Source: JANLTX01 sp049840835
GTDB taxonomy: Bacteria; Armatimonadota; Armatimonadia; Armatimonadales; Armatimonadaceae
Direction: 5' to 3'
NCBI GenBank assembly: GCA_049840835.1
Contig: JASGJG010000016.1
Location: 124,001 to 188,000, forward strand
DNA length: 64,000 nt
The position numbers and the translations under genes were made by a program. This document shows positions 26,568 to 35,880 of the stretch, one piece after another. The notes under the pieces were generated by a model. The model searched no databases. It saw only the letters and a list, made by a program, of their open reading frames with translations, and was not told the DNA's origin. Numbering within the stretch: the first letter of the stretch is position 1; each line of letters opens with the position of its first letter.

Positions 26568-27179
26568 TTACACGCGCCGCACGAGTCGCCCGTCCACCTT
26601 GAGCCGCCCTTGAGCCAGTAGCTGAAGCGCCTCAACCAGAGCGCCATGTTCCTCCGGGAGCACTCGGGCTGACAGAGTCTCAGGAGTATCCTCTGATTCT
26701 ACTGGGACAACTTTCTGAAGAATCACCGGGCCGGTGTCGTACTCTTCATCGACAAAATGGACGGTGCAGCCGGATACCTTCGCGCCATAAGCCAGCACGG
26801 CTTCATGCACATGGTGGCCGTACATCCCCTTGCCCCCAAAGCTGGGCAAGAGCGCCGGGTGGGTATTGACAATACGATGCCGAAACGCGGCCACAATCCC
26901 CGAGGGAAGACGCCGCAGGAACCCGGCCAGTGCAATCGCATCTACTCTGGCCTCTTCAAAAGCAGCGAATAGAGCGGCTTCATATGTCTCCGCCAGTGGA
27001 TCGATGACGGCTACAGCCATTCCCACATCACGAGCGCGCTGGAGAGCAGGAGCGCCCTCTTTCGAGCCGACCACCAGAACGATTTGAGCGTCTAACCGAC
27101 CATCCTGAGTTGCGCTATGGATGGCCATTAAGTTGGAGCCGCGCCCACGTGTCCCTACAAAAACTGCAAGCCGAAGCAA
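26568..27179 (-). CDS. purN: Phosphoribosylglycinamide formyltransferase
   Basis: 203 residues. GAR transformylase, third step of purine synthesis, using 10-formyl-THF. Seen: N-terminal GRGSNLMAI, AGFLRRLP, the catalytic NTHPALLPSFGGKGMYGHHVHEAVL with His, and CTVHFVDEEYDTGPVI with catalytic Asp. TTG start, preceded by GGGTAGGCGA. It begins 4 bp after the exosortase stop, so it is probably the last gene of the polysaccharide operon, an unusual place. Confidence 0.95.
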   Translation of the reverse strand: MLRLAVFVGTRGRGSNLMAIHSATQDGRLDAQIVLVVGSKEGAPALQRARDVGMAVAVIDPLAETYEAALFAAFEEARVDAIALAGFLRRLPSGIVAAFRHRIVNTHPALLPSFGGKGMYGHHVHEAVLAYGAKVSGCTVHFVDEEYDTGPVILQKVVPVESEDTPETLSARVLPEEHGALVEALQLLAQGRLKVDGRLVRRV

Positions 27180-27183
27180 TCGC

Positions 27184-28959
27184 CTACCCTTCCGGTCCTG
27201 CTGTAGAGGGGTCCGTGGTAATGACCTTGCGAATCTCCGCCTCGCCAGCCTTCATGAAATCCTGTTGTCCTGCTAGTGCCTCTGCATCGGTGAAAGTCTT
27301 ACCGGCAAACGGTGACTTATTGAACCCCTCAAACGGGAACTGGGGAATAAGTGTTGTTTGGAGCCGAATAAAGGTCCAGCCGTTTTTGTTTCGGAATATC
27401 CGCTCCAGCGCCATCCAGATCTGCTGCTTCAAGAAGTCGGACTCGCTGCGGTTCCCCGACACAAAGAAATAGGACGTGGTCATAGGTGCCGGATACGAGT
27501 CCCCATTGCCAAGCTTCGCGTTTCCAGGATTCGCCAGCAGATGCCGGGCCGTTTCTTGCCGGCCTGCCCAGGCCAGCGTTGTAGCGTCCTGCTGGGTAAT
27601 CTGGAAACCTGCTGCCGGATAGCACTGATCGGGGCGATGCGCGAAATCACGGCGGCCATAGCGGCGATAGACCGCCAGAAGCTCGATGATCATTCCATCG
27701 GACGCACGGCGATAGTAGCGATGCAGGTACGAATCCGCACTCTGCTCCTTCATGACCTCATCGCTGTCCTGCATGTCGTAGACAGCCTGCCAGTCACCGA
27801 CCTGTTTTGGAATCGACGTTACATCGGCACCTTCCGCCATCTGTGTTGGGCGTGCCCAGAAGTACCCTGTGAGAATTGTCGCGACGCCAAGTAGAATAGC
27901 GGGCTTCACCAGATTCGGCATCTTGCCTTCACGGCGCCATGGCTTTACGGCCCCTTCTAGCTCTACCTGTTTCTTCTCTGACTCTTTCAGTGCCTTCCAG
28001 TACGCCTCGCCTTTGGTCAGGCGCTCCATGAGTCGCCCGATAGAGACCAACAGCAGGAACACAATGATAAACAGCGGATACGGCGATTTATCGTGGAAAT
28101 AGGTCAGCGCAAAATGCGGATTGTAGTACGCGGCTACCAGAACCAGTAGCGTGATTCGAATGACATTCGAGGCCGTGGTAATCGGTAGCGCTAGCCAGAA
28201 CAGCACCCATTTCCACTTTAGCCGAAGCCGTGAGAGATAGGCTGTTATGGCATGCAGGGCCTTGATCGCCATGATGGAGTGGATACCCGAACAGGCATCG
28301 GCGATATCCAGCCGGATATGGTTCTCTTCCGTATTGGGCAAGCCGGGCCGGAAAAAATCTAGGTGCACCCCAGAAGCAAAGATCTGCACCCCTAAATGGC
28401 TGGTGATAAAGTGTGCCCCCTTAGTCGCAATAATACGCAGAGGCGTTGTTACGACTGTAGTAAGACCACCCGGTACCGGCACAAAGAAGAACAGGTAAGC
28501 AATTGGGAACGATAGCTCTTTCAGCCACGCCGTTCCTGCGAGATACCACACCGCACCCGTCACGAAAATCGGAATCGAGATGGGCGAAGGACGATTGATA
28601 TCCAGCGCTTTCTCAAACAGATGCATCAGGAGGGCGAGGGCAATGAGATACAGACCGCCTATATGCGATGAGAGTGGAATTCGGGCCAGTTTCTCCCGCT
28701 TGGTCCAGGTCACTGCCAGAGCAATGGGAATGACAAGCCAGCCATGGGTCACCGAGTCATCGGTCAGCCAGCGGCGAATGAGAAACCCGAACGTGGAGAG
28801 TTTTTCCTGAGTGGGCAGGGTAGCAACATCGCCCCACTTGGTAATCTCAGAGTAGTCTCCCCAGCCATAAACTAGGCAAAAAAGAGCTGCCAGAGCCGCA
28901 AACGGCCACCAGGACAGAGGATCCTTACTATACTTCTCACTCAGGCTGGGTTCGTTCAT
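27184..28959 (-). CDS. Exosortase with fused EpsI domain
   Basis: 591 residues from ATG 28959; ATG 28971 is possible. The N-terminal half is a multi-pass exosortase with the catalytic Cys in DACSGIHS (about residue 225), Arg in SNVIRI and His in YFHDKSPY. The C-terminal part (from about 350) is an EpsI/DUF3485 domain (GDWQAVYD, FAHRPDQCYPAAGF). Fused exosortase-EpsI proteins are known in several phyla. It should process PEP-CTERM proteins such as 25792-26505. It overlaps the upstream GT39-like gene. Confidence 0.92.
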   Translation of the reverse strand: MNEPSLSEKYSKDPLSWWPFAALAALFCLVYGWGDYSEITKWGDVATLPTQEKLSTFGFLIRRWLTDDSVTHGWLVIPIALAVTWTKREKLARIPLSSHIGGLYLIALALLMHLFEKALDINRPSPISIPIFVTGAVWYLAGTAWLKELSFPIAYLFFFVPVPGGLTTVVTTPLRIIATKGAHFITSHLGVQIFASGVHLDFFRPGLPNTEENHIRLDIADACSGIHSIMAIKALHAITAYLSRLRLKWKWVLFWLALPITTASNVIRITLLVLVAAYYNPHFALTYFHDKSPYPLFIIVFLLLVSIGRLMERLTKGEAYWKALKESEKKQVELEGAVKPWRREGKMPNLVKPAILLGVATILTGYFWARPTQMAEGADVTSIPKQVGDWQAVYDMQDSDEVMKEQSADSYLHRYYRRASDGMIIELLAVYRRYGRRDFAHRPDQCYPAAGFQITQQDATTLAWAGRQETARHLLANPGNAKLGNGDSYPAPMTTSYFFVSGNRSESDFLKQQIWMALERIFRNKNGWTFIRLQTTLIPQFPFEGFNKSPFAGKTFTDAEALAGQQDFMKAGEAEIRKVITTDPSTAGPEG

Positions 28960-30715
28960 GGGACGGACCATTGTACCAGAATACCAGGGAGTACCTGCCC
29001 GAACCCTGTTCCGGAATCGGCAACGGCTGGTACAGAGTCAGAGCCCCGCGAAGAACCGCGGGATACTGCATGGGGTACTGATTGGTAAAAGCGACACGCT
29101 CCATACGGGGAGTATCTAGCAAAACGCTCCAGTACCCGCCGATTTTCTGCTGGGCTTCACGCCAACCTTCTAAGATGGTATCTCGCTCTACGGGCTGATC
29201 GGCAAGCGCGCCGGAAACCAGAAATCCAGCTATCGGCTTGTTGATTCGCTCTGTGAACTGATCTATCTCCATGGTATCGGCGGGTAGATAGGCACAGGGA
29301 GCATCGAATCGGAAGGCAATCTCGGCGGGAATATCGGAGGCAAGCACACCCCGCTTGGTAGCCTGATAGCGCTTCATGCCCGGATCGCCGCCTGCCAGCC
29401 AGTCGAACAGTTCTGGCGCCATGGAGCGCTGAGGTGCCCCAACCAGATAGTGGGTTACGCCGGGTATACAGGCCAGCGCGCTCCACCCCAACAGCGCAAC
29501 CTGGGTATGAAACGGTAGCATTCGGCGGGAGCGAACGACTATCTCTAAGAAGGCGCTGGCCAGCACGGCTATCAGCGGCACATGTACGAAGAGCGCAGGT
29601 ATGCCAATGCTTGCCGGGAAGAACAGCGCTAGCCCCAGTATATGTGCCCCCAGCAGCGCAAATGCCAGAGTTCGCTGGCGGTTGATTCGTGGATCGGTAA
29701 AACGAATCAGGCCCGAGCCCAGCGTGAACATGGCTACGAATGGCCCTAGCAGTGCCAGTGTTTGCGGCAGGTACTCCACCAGGTTGGTACCTAGCTTGCG
29801 CAGCACTTCTTTGTAGCCGCCATCGGCTAGATACGCGGGAAGGCTCCGTGGCATGGCGTTTAGAGAGTACAGAGAGTCACCAGGATAGGTGCTCGTGTAC
29901 ATCACCAGCTCCATCAGTCGCCCATGAAAGAGTGGGTTGCCGGTGGCGCGCATTGCCAGAATGGGTACGGGCAGCGCTACTAAGGCTGCTGTTATCAGAA
30001 AGGCACCCAGCGCTACCCAGCGGCGGGGGCTGACCCAGGCGACATAGATGGCAAGCAGTGGCAGGAAGACCAGTGCGGAGTAGAGCGTGAGAAACGTAAG
30101 CCCCCAGAGTGCCCCACTGAGACAGGCCCAGAGCAACATCTGCCGAAAGTCTCGCTCTCCATCGAGCCGAAACAGTGCATAGGCATTCAGAGCAGCGAAG
30201 AGCGCGGCCAAGAGCGCTGGCTGTGGTTCCAGTGCCAGTGCCATAGCCGTGCCGCCAAAGGCGAAAAAGAACGCAGAGCGAATAGCGTGCTCCGGCCCAC
30301 CCCACTCTCCAAACATGCGACGGGCCAGCCAGGCGGTCAGCAAAGCCCCGAGCAGCGCCAGAGTGAGATGTAGCAGCACAGCGGCCCGGTCGCCTCGGCC
30401 CGACTTCGTCTCCCTTAGTGCTTTAATCGCAGCTGCAGTAACAGCTAAGTGAAGCGGACCGTGGCGCAGGTCGGTAATCGTGCCATCGGCATTGGCCTTT
30501 ATGTAGCGGGCTTCCAGCGGGCGAATGACTTCGGTGCCGAGTTTCCGGTTCGTCGCCAGGTAGCGAGCAGCCTGCAGGGTCTCATAACCTGCCTGGGAGA
30601 GAAGCCCCGGCATGGCGTTGCGCCGGTAGTGCAGAAGCAAAGGTACAGTCAAGACCAGCAGGGCGACAATAAACTTGCCTATCTGCTGATGAGTTAGCGG
30701 ACTGAGTGACCGCAT
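28937..30715 (-). CDS. GT39/PMT-like multi-pass membrane glycosyltransferase
   Basis: 592 residues from ATG 30715, 5 bp after the sugar transferase stop. About 10 hydrophobic segments; an early YETLQAARYLATN and RHGPLHLAV region, with acidic residues in the first outside loop, resemble GT-C/PMT_2 enzymes, but no strict DD or DE motif is clear. A soluble domain of about 130 residues ends it. It may glycosylate exported proteins or lipid carriers. The family assignment is moderate. Confidence 0.7.
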   Translation of the reverse strand: MRSLSPLTHQQIGKFIVALLVLTVPLLLHYRRNAMPGLLSQAGYETLQAARYLATNRKLGTEVIRPLEARYIKANADGTITDLRHGPLHLAVTAAAIKALRETKSGRGDRAAVLLHLTLALLGALLTAWLARRMFGEWGGPEHAIRSAFFFAFGGTAMALALEPQPALLAALFAALNAYALFRLDGERDFRQMLLWACLSGALWGLTFLTLYSALVFLPLLAIYVAWVSPRRWVALGAFLITAALVALPVPILAMRATGNPLFHGRLMELVMYTSTYPGDSLYSLNAMPRSLPAYLADGGYKEVLRKLGTNLVEYLPQTLALLGPFVAMFTLGSGLIRFTDPRINRQRTLAFALLGAHILGLALFFPASIGIPALFVHVPLIAVLASAFLEIVVRSRRMLPFHTQVALLGWSALACIPGVTHYLVGAPQRSMAPELFDWLAGGDPGMKRYQATKRGVLASDIPAEIAFRFDAPCAYLPADTMEIDQFTERINKPIAGFLVSGALADQPVERDTILEGWREAQQKIGGYWSVLLDTPRMERVAFTNQYPMQYPAVLRGALTLYQPLPIPEQGSGRYSLVFWYNGPSHERTQPE

Positions 30716-30719
30716 GGCG

Positions 30720-31437
30720 CTAGTAGGCGCCTTCGCGCCGGAGGACGGAGACAACGGTTTTTAGCAGGATTTCTACATCGAGCCAGAAACCGCGAGAATC
30801 CACGTACTCCATATCGAGGCGGACACGCTCGGTGTAGTGCACATCCTGCCGACCATTGACCTGCCAGTACCCGGTCAGCCCCGGCGGTACAGAGAGCAGT
30901 CGCCGCATGTTCTCATCCGTCTCGTACATAGCGAGCTCGGGCGGGGTTATCATACGCGGTCCGACCAGGCTCATCTGCCCGGCCAGAATATTGAAAAGCT
31001 GCGGCAGCTCATCTAAGCTGGAGCGGCGCAGGAACGCGCCTATCTTTGTGATACGCGGGTCGTTTTTGAGTTTGAAGCCGTTTTCGATGAACTCACGAAG
31101 CAGCTCCGGGCGCTCTTCTAAGTAGCGATCTGCATCCACAATCATGGTGCGGAACTTGAAGGCATCGAAGGTCTTGAGTTTCTGCTCTTCACCCATATAG
31201 GACTGGCGTGACAGCACGCGGCGCCGATGGAAGATAGGCCCCGGCGAGGATATCCGTACCAGCGTGGCCGAGCAGCGCAAACAATGGAAAGAGTAGTAAC
31301 AATCCAATAAGCGCACCGAAAAAGTCCAGAAGGCGCTTGGCGGTCATATAGACACGCAATGCTGATGGCGACAGTGGTTGTGTCGCGGCATCAGACGCCA
31401 TATCGCGTTTCTGAGTGTAGGCGGAAGGCTCCATCAA
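30720..31437 (-). CDS. Undecaprenyl-phosphate sugar phosphotransferase (priming), frameshifted
   Basis: About 238 residues after joining two frames near 31260. One N-terminal membrane helix (RLLDFFGALIGLLLLFPLFALL), then the bacterial sugar transferase domain: ISSPGPIFHRRRVL, FDAFKFRTM, KNDPRITKIGAFLRRSSLDELPQLFNILAGQMSLVGPR and PGLTGYWQVNGR. It lacks the four-helix N-terminal part of WcaJ, so it is the short (PglC/RfbP C-terminal) type. It moves a sugar-phosphate to undecaprenyl-phosphate and starts repeat-unit assembly. Confidence 0.92.
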
Positions 31438-31440
31438 AAT

Positions 31441-32652
31441 CTACGCTGCCTTTGCTCTTTCCGTAAGGGCCCCCTGATACAGGCCCACAAATCGCTCCGC
31501 GGCTCCTTGCCAGCGGTGCCTGGCTTCTACATAGCGGCGTGCCGCCAGTCCGGCCTCACGCGCCGCATCGGGTCGCTCCAGCAAGGCCACACACTCATCG
31601 GCAATTCCCTGAGCGTCTTCTGCTACGCGAACCGCGCCGGTTTTCTCGGCACCGACTAAGGCACGAGCGGCAATCGGCGAGCAGACAACAGGCCGCGCCA
31701 TGGCCATGGCCTCCAGCGCTTTGTTCTGAATGCCCACTCCGATTCGCATCGGGCACACAGCGACCGCCGCCCGTGACAGATAGGGGCGCAGGTCTTCGAC
31801 GTAACCTGTAACGGTTATGTTCTCCGCTGCCAGAGCCTGGATACTGGGAGACGGATTACTGCCCACGATGTACAGTCGGGCCTTAGGGCGCCGAGCCAAT
31901 ACCTTCGGGAAGATCTCACGTGCTAGGAAGAGCGCCGCGTCTTCATTTGCCCGATAGCTCATCTTGCCAGAAAAGACCAGTACGTCTTTTTCGCTCTCCG
32001 TATTTGTCGGGCGGAAATACTCTAAGTCAACGCCATTGGGAATCACCGAGAGCGGCGGAAGCTCATGAGAGAGTAGGCTCAGCTCTGCGGCATCGAACTC
32101 GCTCGTAACGGCTATACGGTCATACGGTCGATACGCACGGGGTTCAAAGCGGCGCAGCTTGCTCCACTCTTCCCAGGCCAGCACCCGGCCTTTCAGAGAC
32201 TCGGAGCGGGCCATCATCTGCCGCTGAAGTGCGGTAATACAGTCCACAGCATCCAGGACACGTGGCAACGGTCCCAGCGCGGTCGCGAAGTGTGCGGCGC
32301 GCAGATGTTCTACATGAGCGACATCGAACGAAGACACATCGATACGCTCACGCAGAACCCGTGCCAGCGCGGGAGAATAGCAATAGGCTGCCCAGAGTGG
32401 GGTCGGCGTGAAGAGCGCACCCAGGGCCTGAGCGGCACCGCGCCAAGCGGGATGCGAGACAACATGGACCGCTTCGCAGAGCTGCTCCAGCTCGCCAAGG
32501 CCATCGTCTACCCCATCTCGATTGTCTTCCAGTGCGACTACGGTCACCCGATGTCCCAGCGCGACAAGCTGACGAACGAGCTGGAACGAGCGAACTCGGA
32601 TCGGTGAGGGTACGTAGGGGGCGATAAAGAGTACCCGAAGAGAGCTACTCAT
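31441..32652 (-). CDS. Glycosyltransferase, GT4-like, exosortase-locus type
   Basis: 403 residues with GT-B fold. N-terminal APYVPSPIRVRSFQLVRQLVALGHRVTVVAL, middle SVIPNGVDLEYFRP, donor-site VFSGKMSYRANEDAALFLA, TGYVEDLRPYLSRAAVAVCP and NKALEAMAMARPVV. This resembles the PEP-CTERM/XrtA-associated glycosyltransferases. Its start overlaps the previous stop by 4 bp. The sugar and linkage are unknown. Confidence 0.85.
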   Translation of the reverse strand: MSSSLRVLFIAPYVPSPIRVRSFQLVRQLVALGHRVTVVALEDNRDGVDDGLGELEQLCEAVHVVSHPAWRGAAQALGALFTPTPLWAAYCYSPALARVLRERIDVSSFDVAHVEHLRAAHFATALGPLPRVLDAVDCITALQRQMMARSESLKGRVLAWEEWSKLRRFEPRAYRPYDRIAVTSEFDAAELSLLSHELPPLSVIPNGVDLEYFRPTNTESEKDVLVFSGKMSYRANEDAALFLAREIFPKVLARRPKARLYIVGSNPSPSIQALAAENITVTGYVEDLRPYLSRAAVAVCPMRIGVGIQNKALEAMAMARPVVCSPIAARALVGAEKTGAVRVAEDAQGIADECVALLERPDAAREAGLAARRYVEARHRWQGAAERFVGLYQGALTERAKAA

Positions 32653-33863
32653 GCGCCGAGCAGCCCCCGATAGTGTGTACGAAGCTGAGCGCCGACGGTA
32701 TCCCAGCTATACTGGCGTGCCATGAGCGCCCGCCCGCCTGTGGCGAGGCGGCAGGCCAGGGCTGGATCGCGCAAAACCCGAAGGCAGGCATTCGCAAATG
32801 CCTCCGGGCTATCGGCCAGCAGTATATTCTCCCCGTCGGTCACATCGATTCCCTCTGCTCCGACGACGGTGGAGACGACCGGTGTTCCCATCGCCATCGC
32901 ATTGAGTATCTTTACCCGCATTCCAGAGCCGGAACGCAGGGGAACTATGAACACCCCACAGCGCTCCGCGTAGGGGCGAATATCAGGGACCAGACCCGTG
33001 ACGGTGACTGTCGGATCGTCCCCAAGTGCTACTATTTCTGCCGTCGGTTTTGGGCCGACCAGACACAGTGTGGAATCTGCCATCTGCTGTCTGATCTTCG
33101 GAAAAATTTCCTGGTAAAAATAGAGTGCTGCATCTACGTTCGGTGGCCAGTACATGGTTCCCACCGAAAGCAGACTTTTCCCGCCTGGCTTCCAATCTGT
33201 TTCCCCGAAATAGACCGTGTCTACTCCGATTGGGACTGTCATCATTGTATCGGAACTTGCCCCGCTGAGAGCCTGCAAAATATGCCTGTCCTCATCGGAA
33301 ACAGCTATAGTGAGATCTGCTCGAAGAATCGCTTCGCGTTCAAAGGCCCTCAGTCGGCGCCACTCCAATGCTCCAAATGCACGTATCAGCGGGTTCTTAC
33401 TGGTAGCCGCCAGCCGCTGCGGAATCCGATATTCCACATTGTGCTCGTCTAAAACAACCTTTGCGCCACGGGTGTCTTTGGGCACAAAACTCGCCATTTG
33501 CAAGTGATCCACATGGAGAGCGGCATAGGGCTTCTTAGCTAGCTCTTTCGTGACTGCCTCGTGCATAGTCGCCGCATCATCCCGCGTGATGATAAACGAG
33601 CGCCCGGTCAGGGCGGAGCGAGCTGCAATTCCTAAATCTCGCACCTTCCCTCGGGGAAGAGAGATGAGTTCAATTCCCCCAGCGCAGAGCGGGCGAAGAG
33701 GTTCGGCAGAAGCACGCTCGTTTTCCGAGCGAATGAAGGCCAGGAGGGTAATGTCGTAGTCTTCTGCAAGAGCTTTCAAAAAATGGTAGCTCTTTATCTG
33801 CCCTCCCCCCTCTAAAGGCCAGGGGAGCAGATGCGCCAGAAAGAGAATCGCAGGGCGGCTCAA
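32649..33863 (-). CDS. Glycosyltransferase, GT4-like
   Basis: 404 residues, paralogous to the preceding gene. LAHLLPWPLEGGGQIKSYHFLKAL at the N-terminus, VDTVYFGE, SVGTMYWPPNVDAALYFYQEIFP, GLVPDIRPYAERCGVFIVPLRSGSG and KILNAMAMGTPVV, where Asn stands in place of the usual Glu of the EX7E motif. ATG overlaps its neighbour by 4 bp. Confidence 0.85.
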   Translation of the reverse strand: MSRPAILFLAHLLPWPLEGGGQIKSYHFLKALAEDYDITLLAFIRSENERASAEPLRPLCAGGIELISLPRGKVRDLGIAARSALTGRSFIITRDDAATMHEAVTKELAKKPYAALHVDHLQMASFVPKDTRGAKVVLDEHNVEYRIPQRLAATSKNPLIRAFGALEWRRLRAFEREAILRADLTIAVSDEDRHILQALSGASSDTMMTVPIGVDTVYFGETDWKPGGKSLLSVGTMYWPPNVDAALYFYQEIFPKIRQQMADSTLCLVGPKPTAEIVALGDDPTVTVTGLVPDIRPYAERCGVFIVPLRSGSGMRVKILNAMAMGTPVVSTVVGAEGIDVTDGENILLADSPEAFANACLRVLRDPALACRLATGGRALMARQYSWDTVGAQLRTHYRGLLGA

Positions 33864-34825
33864 GACTGCACCACCTGCACGACTGCACTCACATAGCGCT
33901 CTAAATTCGCCTTCTCTTCCACCAGGCGCCGAATCTCCGCCATTCCTGGCGGGTTACGCAGGGCTGTATCCAATGCCTCAGCTAGCGCAGCCGGGTCTCC
34001 AGCTGGCACACTTATAGTGCCTTCCAGATACTCTGCAATCCCCGGTGTCTGAGTGACGACCACGGGGCGCCCCATAGCTCGTGCTTCCAACACTGCGTTC
34101 ACACCCGCCGCATAGCGAACCCCAGCCTCCAGCGGCACGACAATAACAGAGGCACTGGCATAGAGCGCCCGCAGCTCGGTATAGGGTAAGGCCGCTACCG
34201 CCGTTACCTGCGCATTCTCCGAAAAGAGTGGGTCACCCTGCCGAGACCAGGGACTACTAGAGGCAATCGTGCAGCGAGTATCCGGCAGGCGCTTCACCGC
34301 TTCTAAAAGCGTTGGCCAGTCTCGCCGCTCACGGCCTGCAGAGACAATCAGGCCGGGCTCAGGAGTAATTTCCGGCATAGGAACAAAAAAGTGCGAGTCG
34401 ACCTTGTCATAGACAAAGTGAACTTTCTCTGCTGGTAGGCGTGCCTCTTCAAAAAGATAGCGCTCTTGCTCCCGGCAGAGCACTACGATTCCATCGAGCC
34501 GATTCAGCCAGCCTGTAGCCTTTTGCATCAGCTGCTTTTTGCTGGAAGTCAAATGGTGCCCAACGAGCACATGTCGCCGCTTCGGCCCAATCAGCGCCAG
34601 GGGCAGTCCAACCTTCTCCGAGAGAGAGAGCACTGGTTCTGCGTCTGACTGGCGTGCTGCAGCCCGCGCTTGCCGGATATCTACTGCCAATGCGCGCTCC
34701 AGTTTAGTGGGAGAGTCTGGGTAGGTGACCTCGGCTCCAAGGGCTTCTGCCAGACAGAGAATATCGCTTCGGGGGGAACAGCCTCCGTTCAGCGGGCGAT
34801 TGCTAGCCAGTACCAGTGGCTTCAT
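33860..34825 (-). CDS. Glycosyltransferase, GT4-like, short
   Basis: 321 residues. The N-terminal Rossmann domain is reduced. KVDSHFFVPMPEITPEPGLIVSAG, LRALYASASVIVVPLEAG and VNAVLEARAMGRPVVVTQTPGIAEYL mark the GT-B C-terminal domain with the EAR acidic residue. It lies between two overlapping glycosyltransferase genes and belongs to the same operon. Confidence 0.82.
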   Translation of the reverse strand: MKPLVLASNRPLNGGCSPRSDILCLAEALGAEVTYPDSPTKLERALAVDIRQARAAARQSDAEPVLSLSEKVGLPLALIGPKRRHVLVGHHLTSSKKQLMQKATGWLNRLDGIVVLCREQERYLFEEARLPAEKVHFVYDKVDSHFFVPMPEITPEPGLIVSAGRERRDWPTLLEAVKRLPDTRCTIASSSPWSRQGDPLFSENAQVTAVAALPYTELRALYASASVIVVPLEAGVRYAAGVNAVLEARAMGRPVVVTQTPGIAEYLEGTISVPAGDPAALAEALDTALRNPPGMAEIRRLVEEKANLERYVSAVVQVVQS

Positions 34826-35880
34826 CGGTACAGCTCCTGTACCTGTGCTGCCAGCGTGGGCCAGTCAAACCGCGCCGAGAGCTTCGTCGCTCCAGCGGCC
34901 AGTCGCTTACGAAGAGCATCATTGCCTGCGACACGCTCCACTTCACGGATAAATCCTTCTTCGTCTCCTACTGAAGCGCTGAGGAAACTCTCTCCCAACA
35001 CAAACGCAGGATCTAAGTTTTCCGGAGTGTGCATGGTTACTATCGGCGTGCCATGAGCAAGCGCCGCGGAAAAAGTGGTGCGCCCGGTAGAGACTCCTGT
35101 GCCGAAGGGAAGCAGGCAGAGATCGGCATCGGCCAGGAGTTGAGAAAGTTGGTCCGGTGCCAGCTCGCCCGTGAACCGCACGCGCTCTCGTACTCCCAGA
35201 TCACAGGCCAGTTTTTCCAGGGCTGCCTGGTACTCTGGCTCCTTCACGGCGCCAGCCAGCGTGAGGGCTGCGTTCGGAATCCGAGCCAGCGCTCTTATCA
35301 GCGTCTCGACATTGCGCCCATGCCACAGAAACCCGAAGTAGAGCAGGCGAAGCGGCTCACCTGGCAGTCGCTCACAGTGCGTACCGGTTACGGGAATGAC
35401 ATTGCCTACCGGCGTCAGGTGTACCCTGGCACCTAGCCCTGGGAGATTGCTAATCGCACTGAGTTGCTTCTGGGAGCAGACGCATATTGTCTCGGAGCCG
35501 TAGAGAAGAGGCATTAGAGACAGCCTGTGCGCCTTTCCCCATCCTGTGGGACCATCCAGCGCGTGCAGAGTCGTTACCAGTCGAATCTTCAGGCGTTTCA
35601 GCACGCTCGGCAGCTTTACGCAAATATCTGGATTGTTGTCCCAGATAGCCCGCTCATATTGCAGATGCACCAGTGCTGGGCGCTCTGTTTCCAGCTTGTG
35701 AACCAGCGCCGCAAAACCTGCCGGCCCGAAATCTTCGGCAATTCCCACAGCTTCCGGGCGAATGGCGCACGCATTACGAGTCCAGACAGTTCCTTCACCC
35801 AGGCTGGTTACAAGCTGGGCAGTATAGTCAGCGATTCCACACGTACGTGGCGGATAGTTTCCGGTAAGGTGGACTATCAC
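34822..35880 (-). CDS. Glycosyltransferase, GT4-like
   Basis: 352 residues. N-terminal GNYPPRTCGIADYTAQLVTSL and VHLQYERAIWDNNPD are typical of family-4 mannosyl- or galactosyltransferases that recognise an acceptor near a GIADY motif. The C-terminal domain has LLYFGFLWHGRNVETLIRAL and LPFGTGVSTGRTTFSAALAHGTPIV. Overlaps both neighbours by 4 bp. Confidence 0.83.
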   Translation of the reverse strand: MIVHLTGNYPPRTCGIADYTAQLVTSLGEGTVWTRNACAIRPEAVGIAEDFGPAGFAALVHKLETERPALVHLQYERAIWDNNPDICVKLPSVLKRLKIRLVTTLHALDGPTGWGKAHRLSLMPLLYGSETICVCSQKQLSAISNLPGLGARVHLTPVGNVIPVTGTHCERLPGEPLRLLYFGFLWHGRNVETLIRALARIPNAALTLAGAVKEPEYQAALEKLACDLGVRERVRFTGELAPDQLSQLLADADLCLLPFGTGVSTGRTTFSAALAHGTPIVTMHTPENLDPAFVLGESFLSASVGDEEGFIREVERVAGNDALRKRLAAGATKLSARFDWPTLAAQVQELYR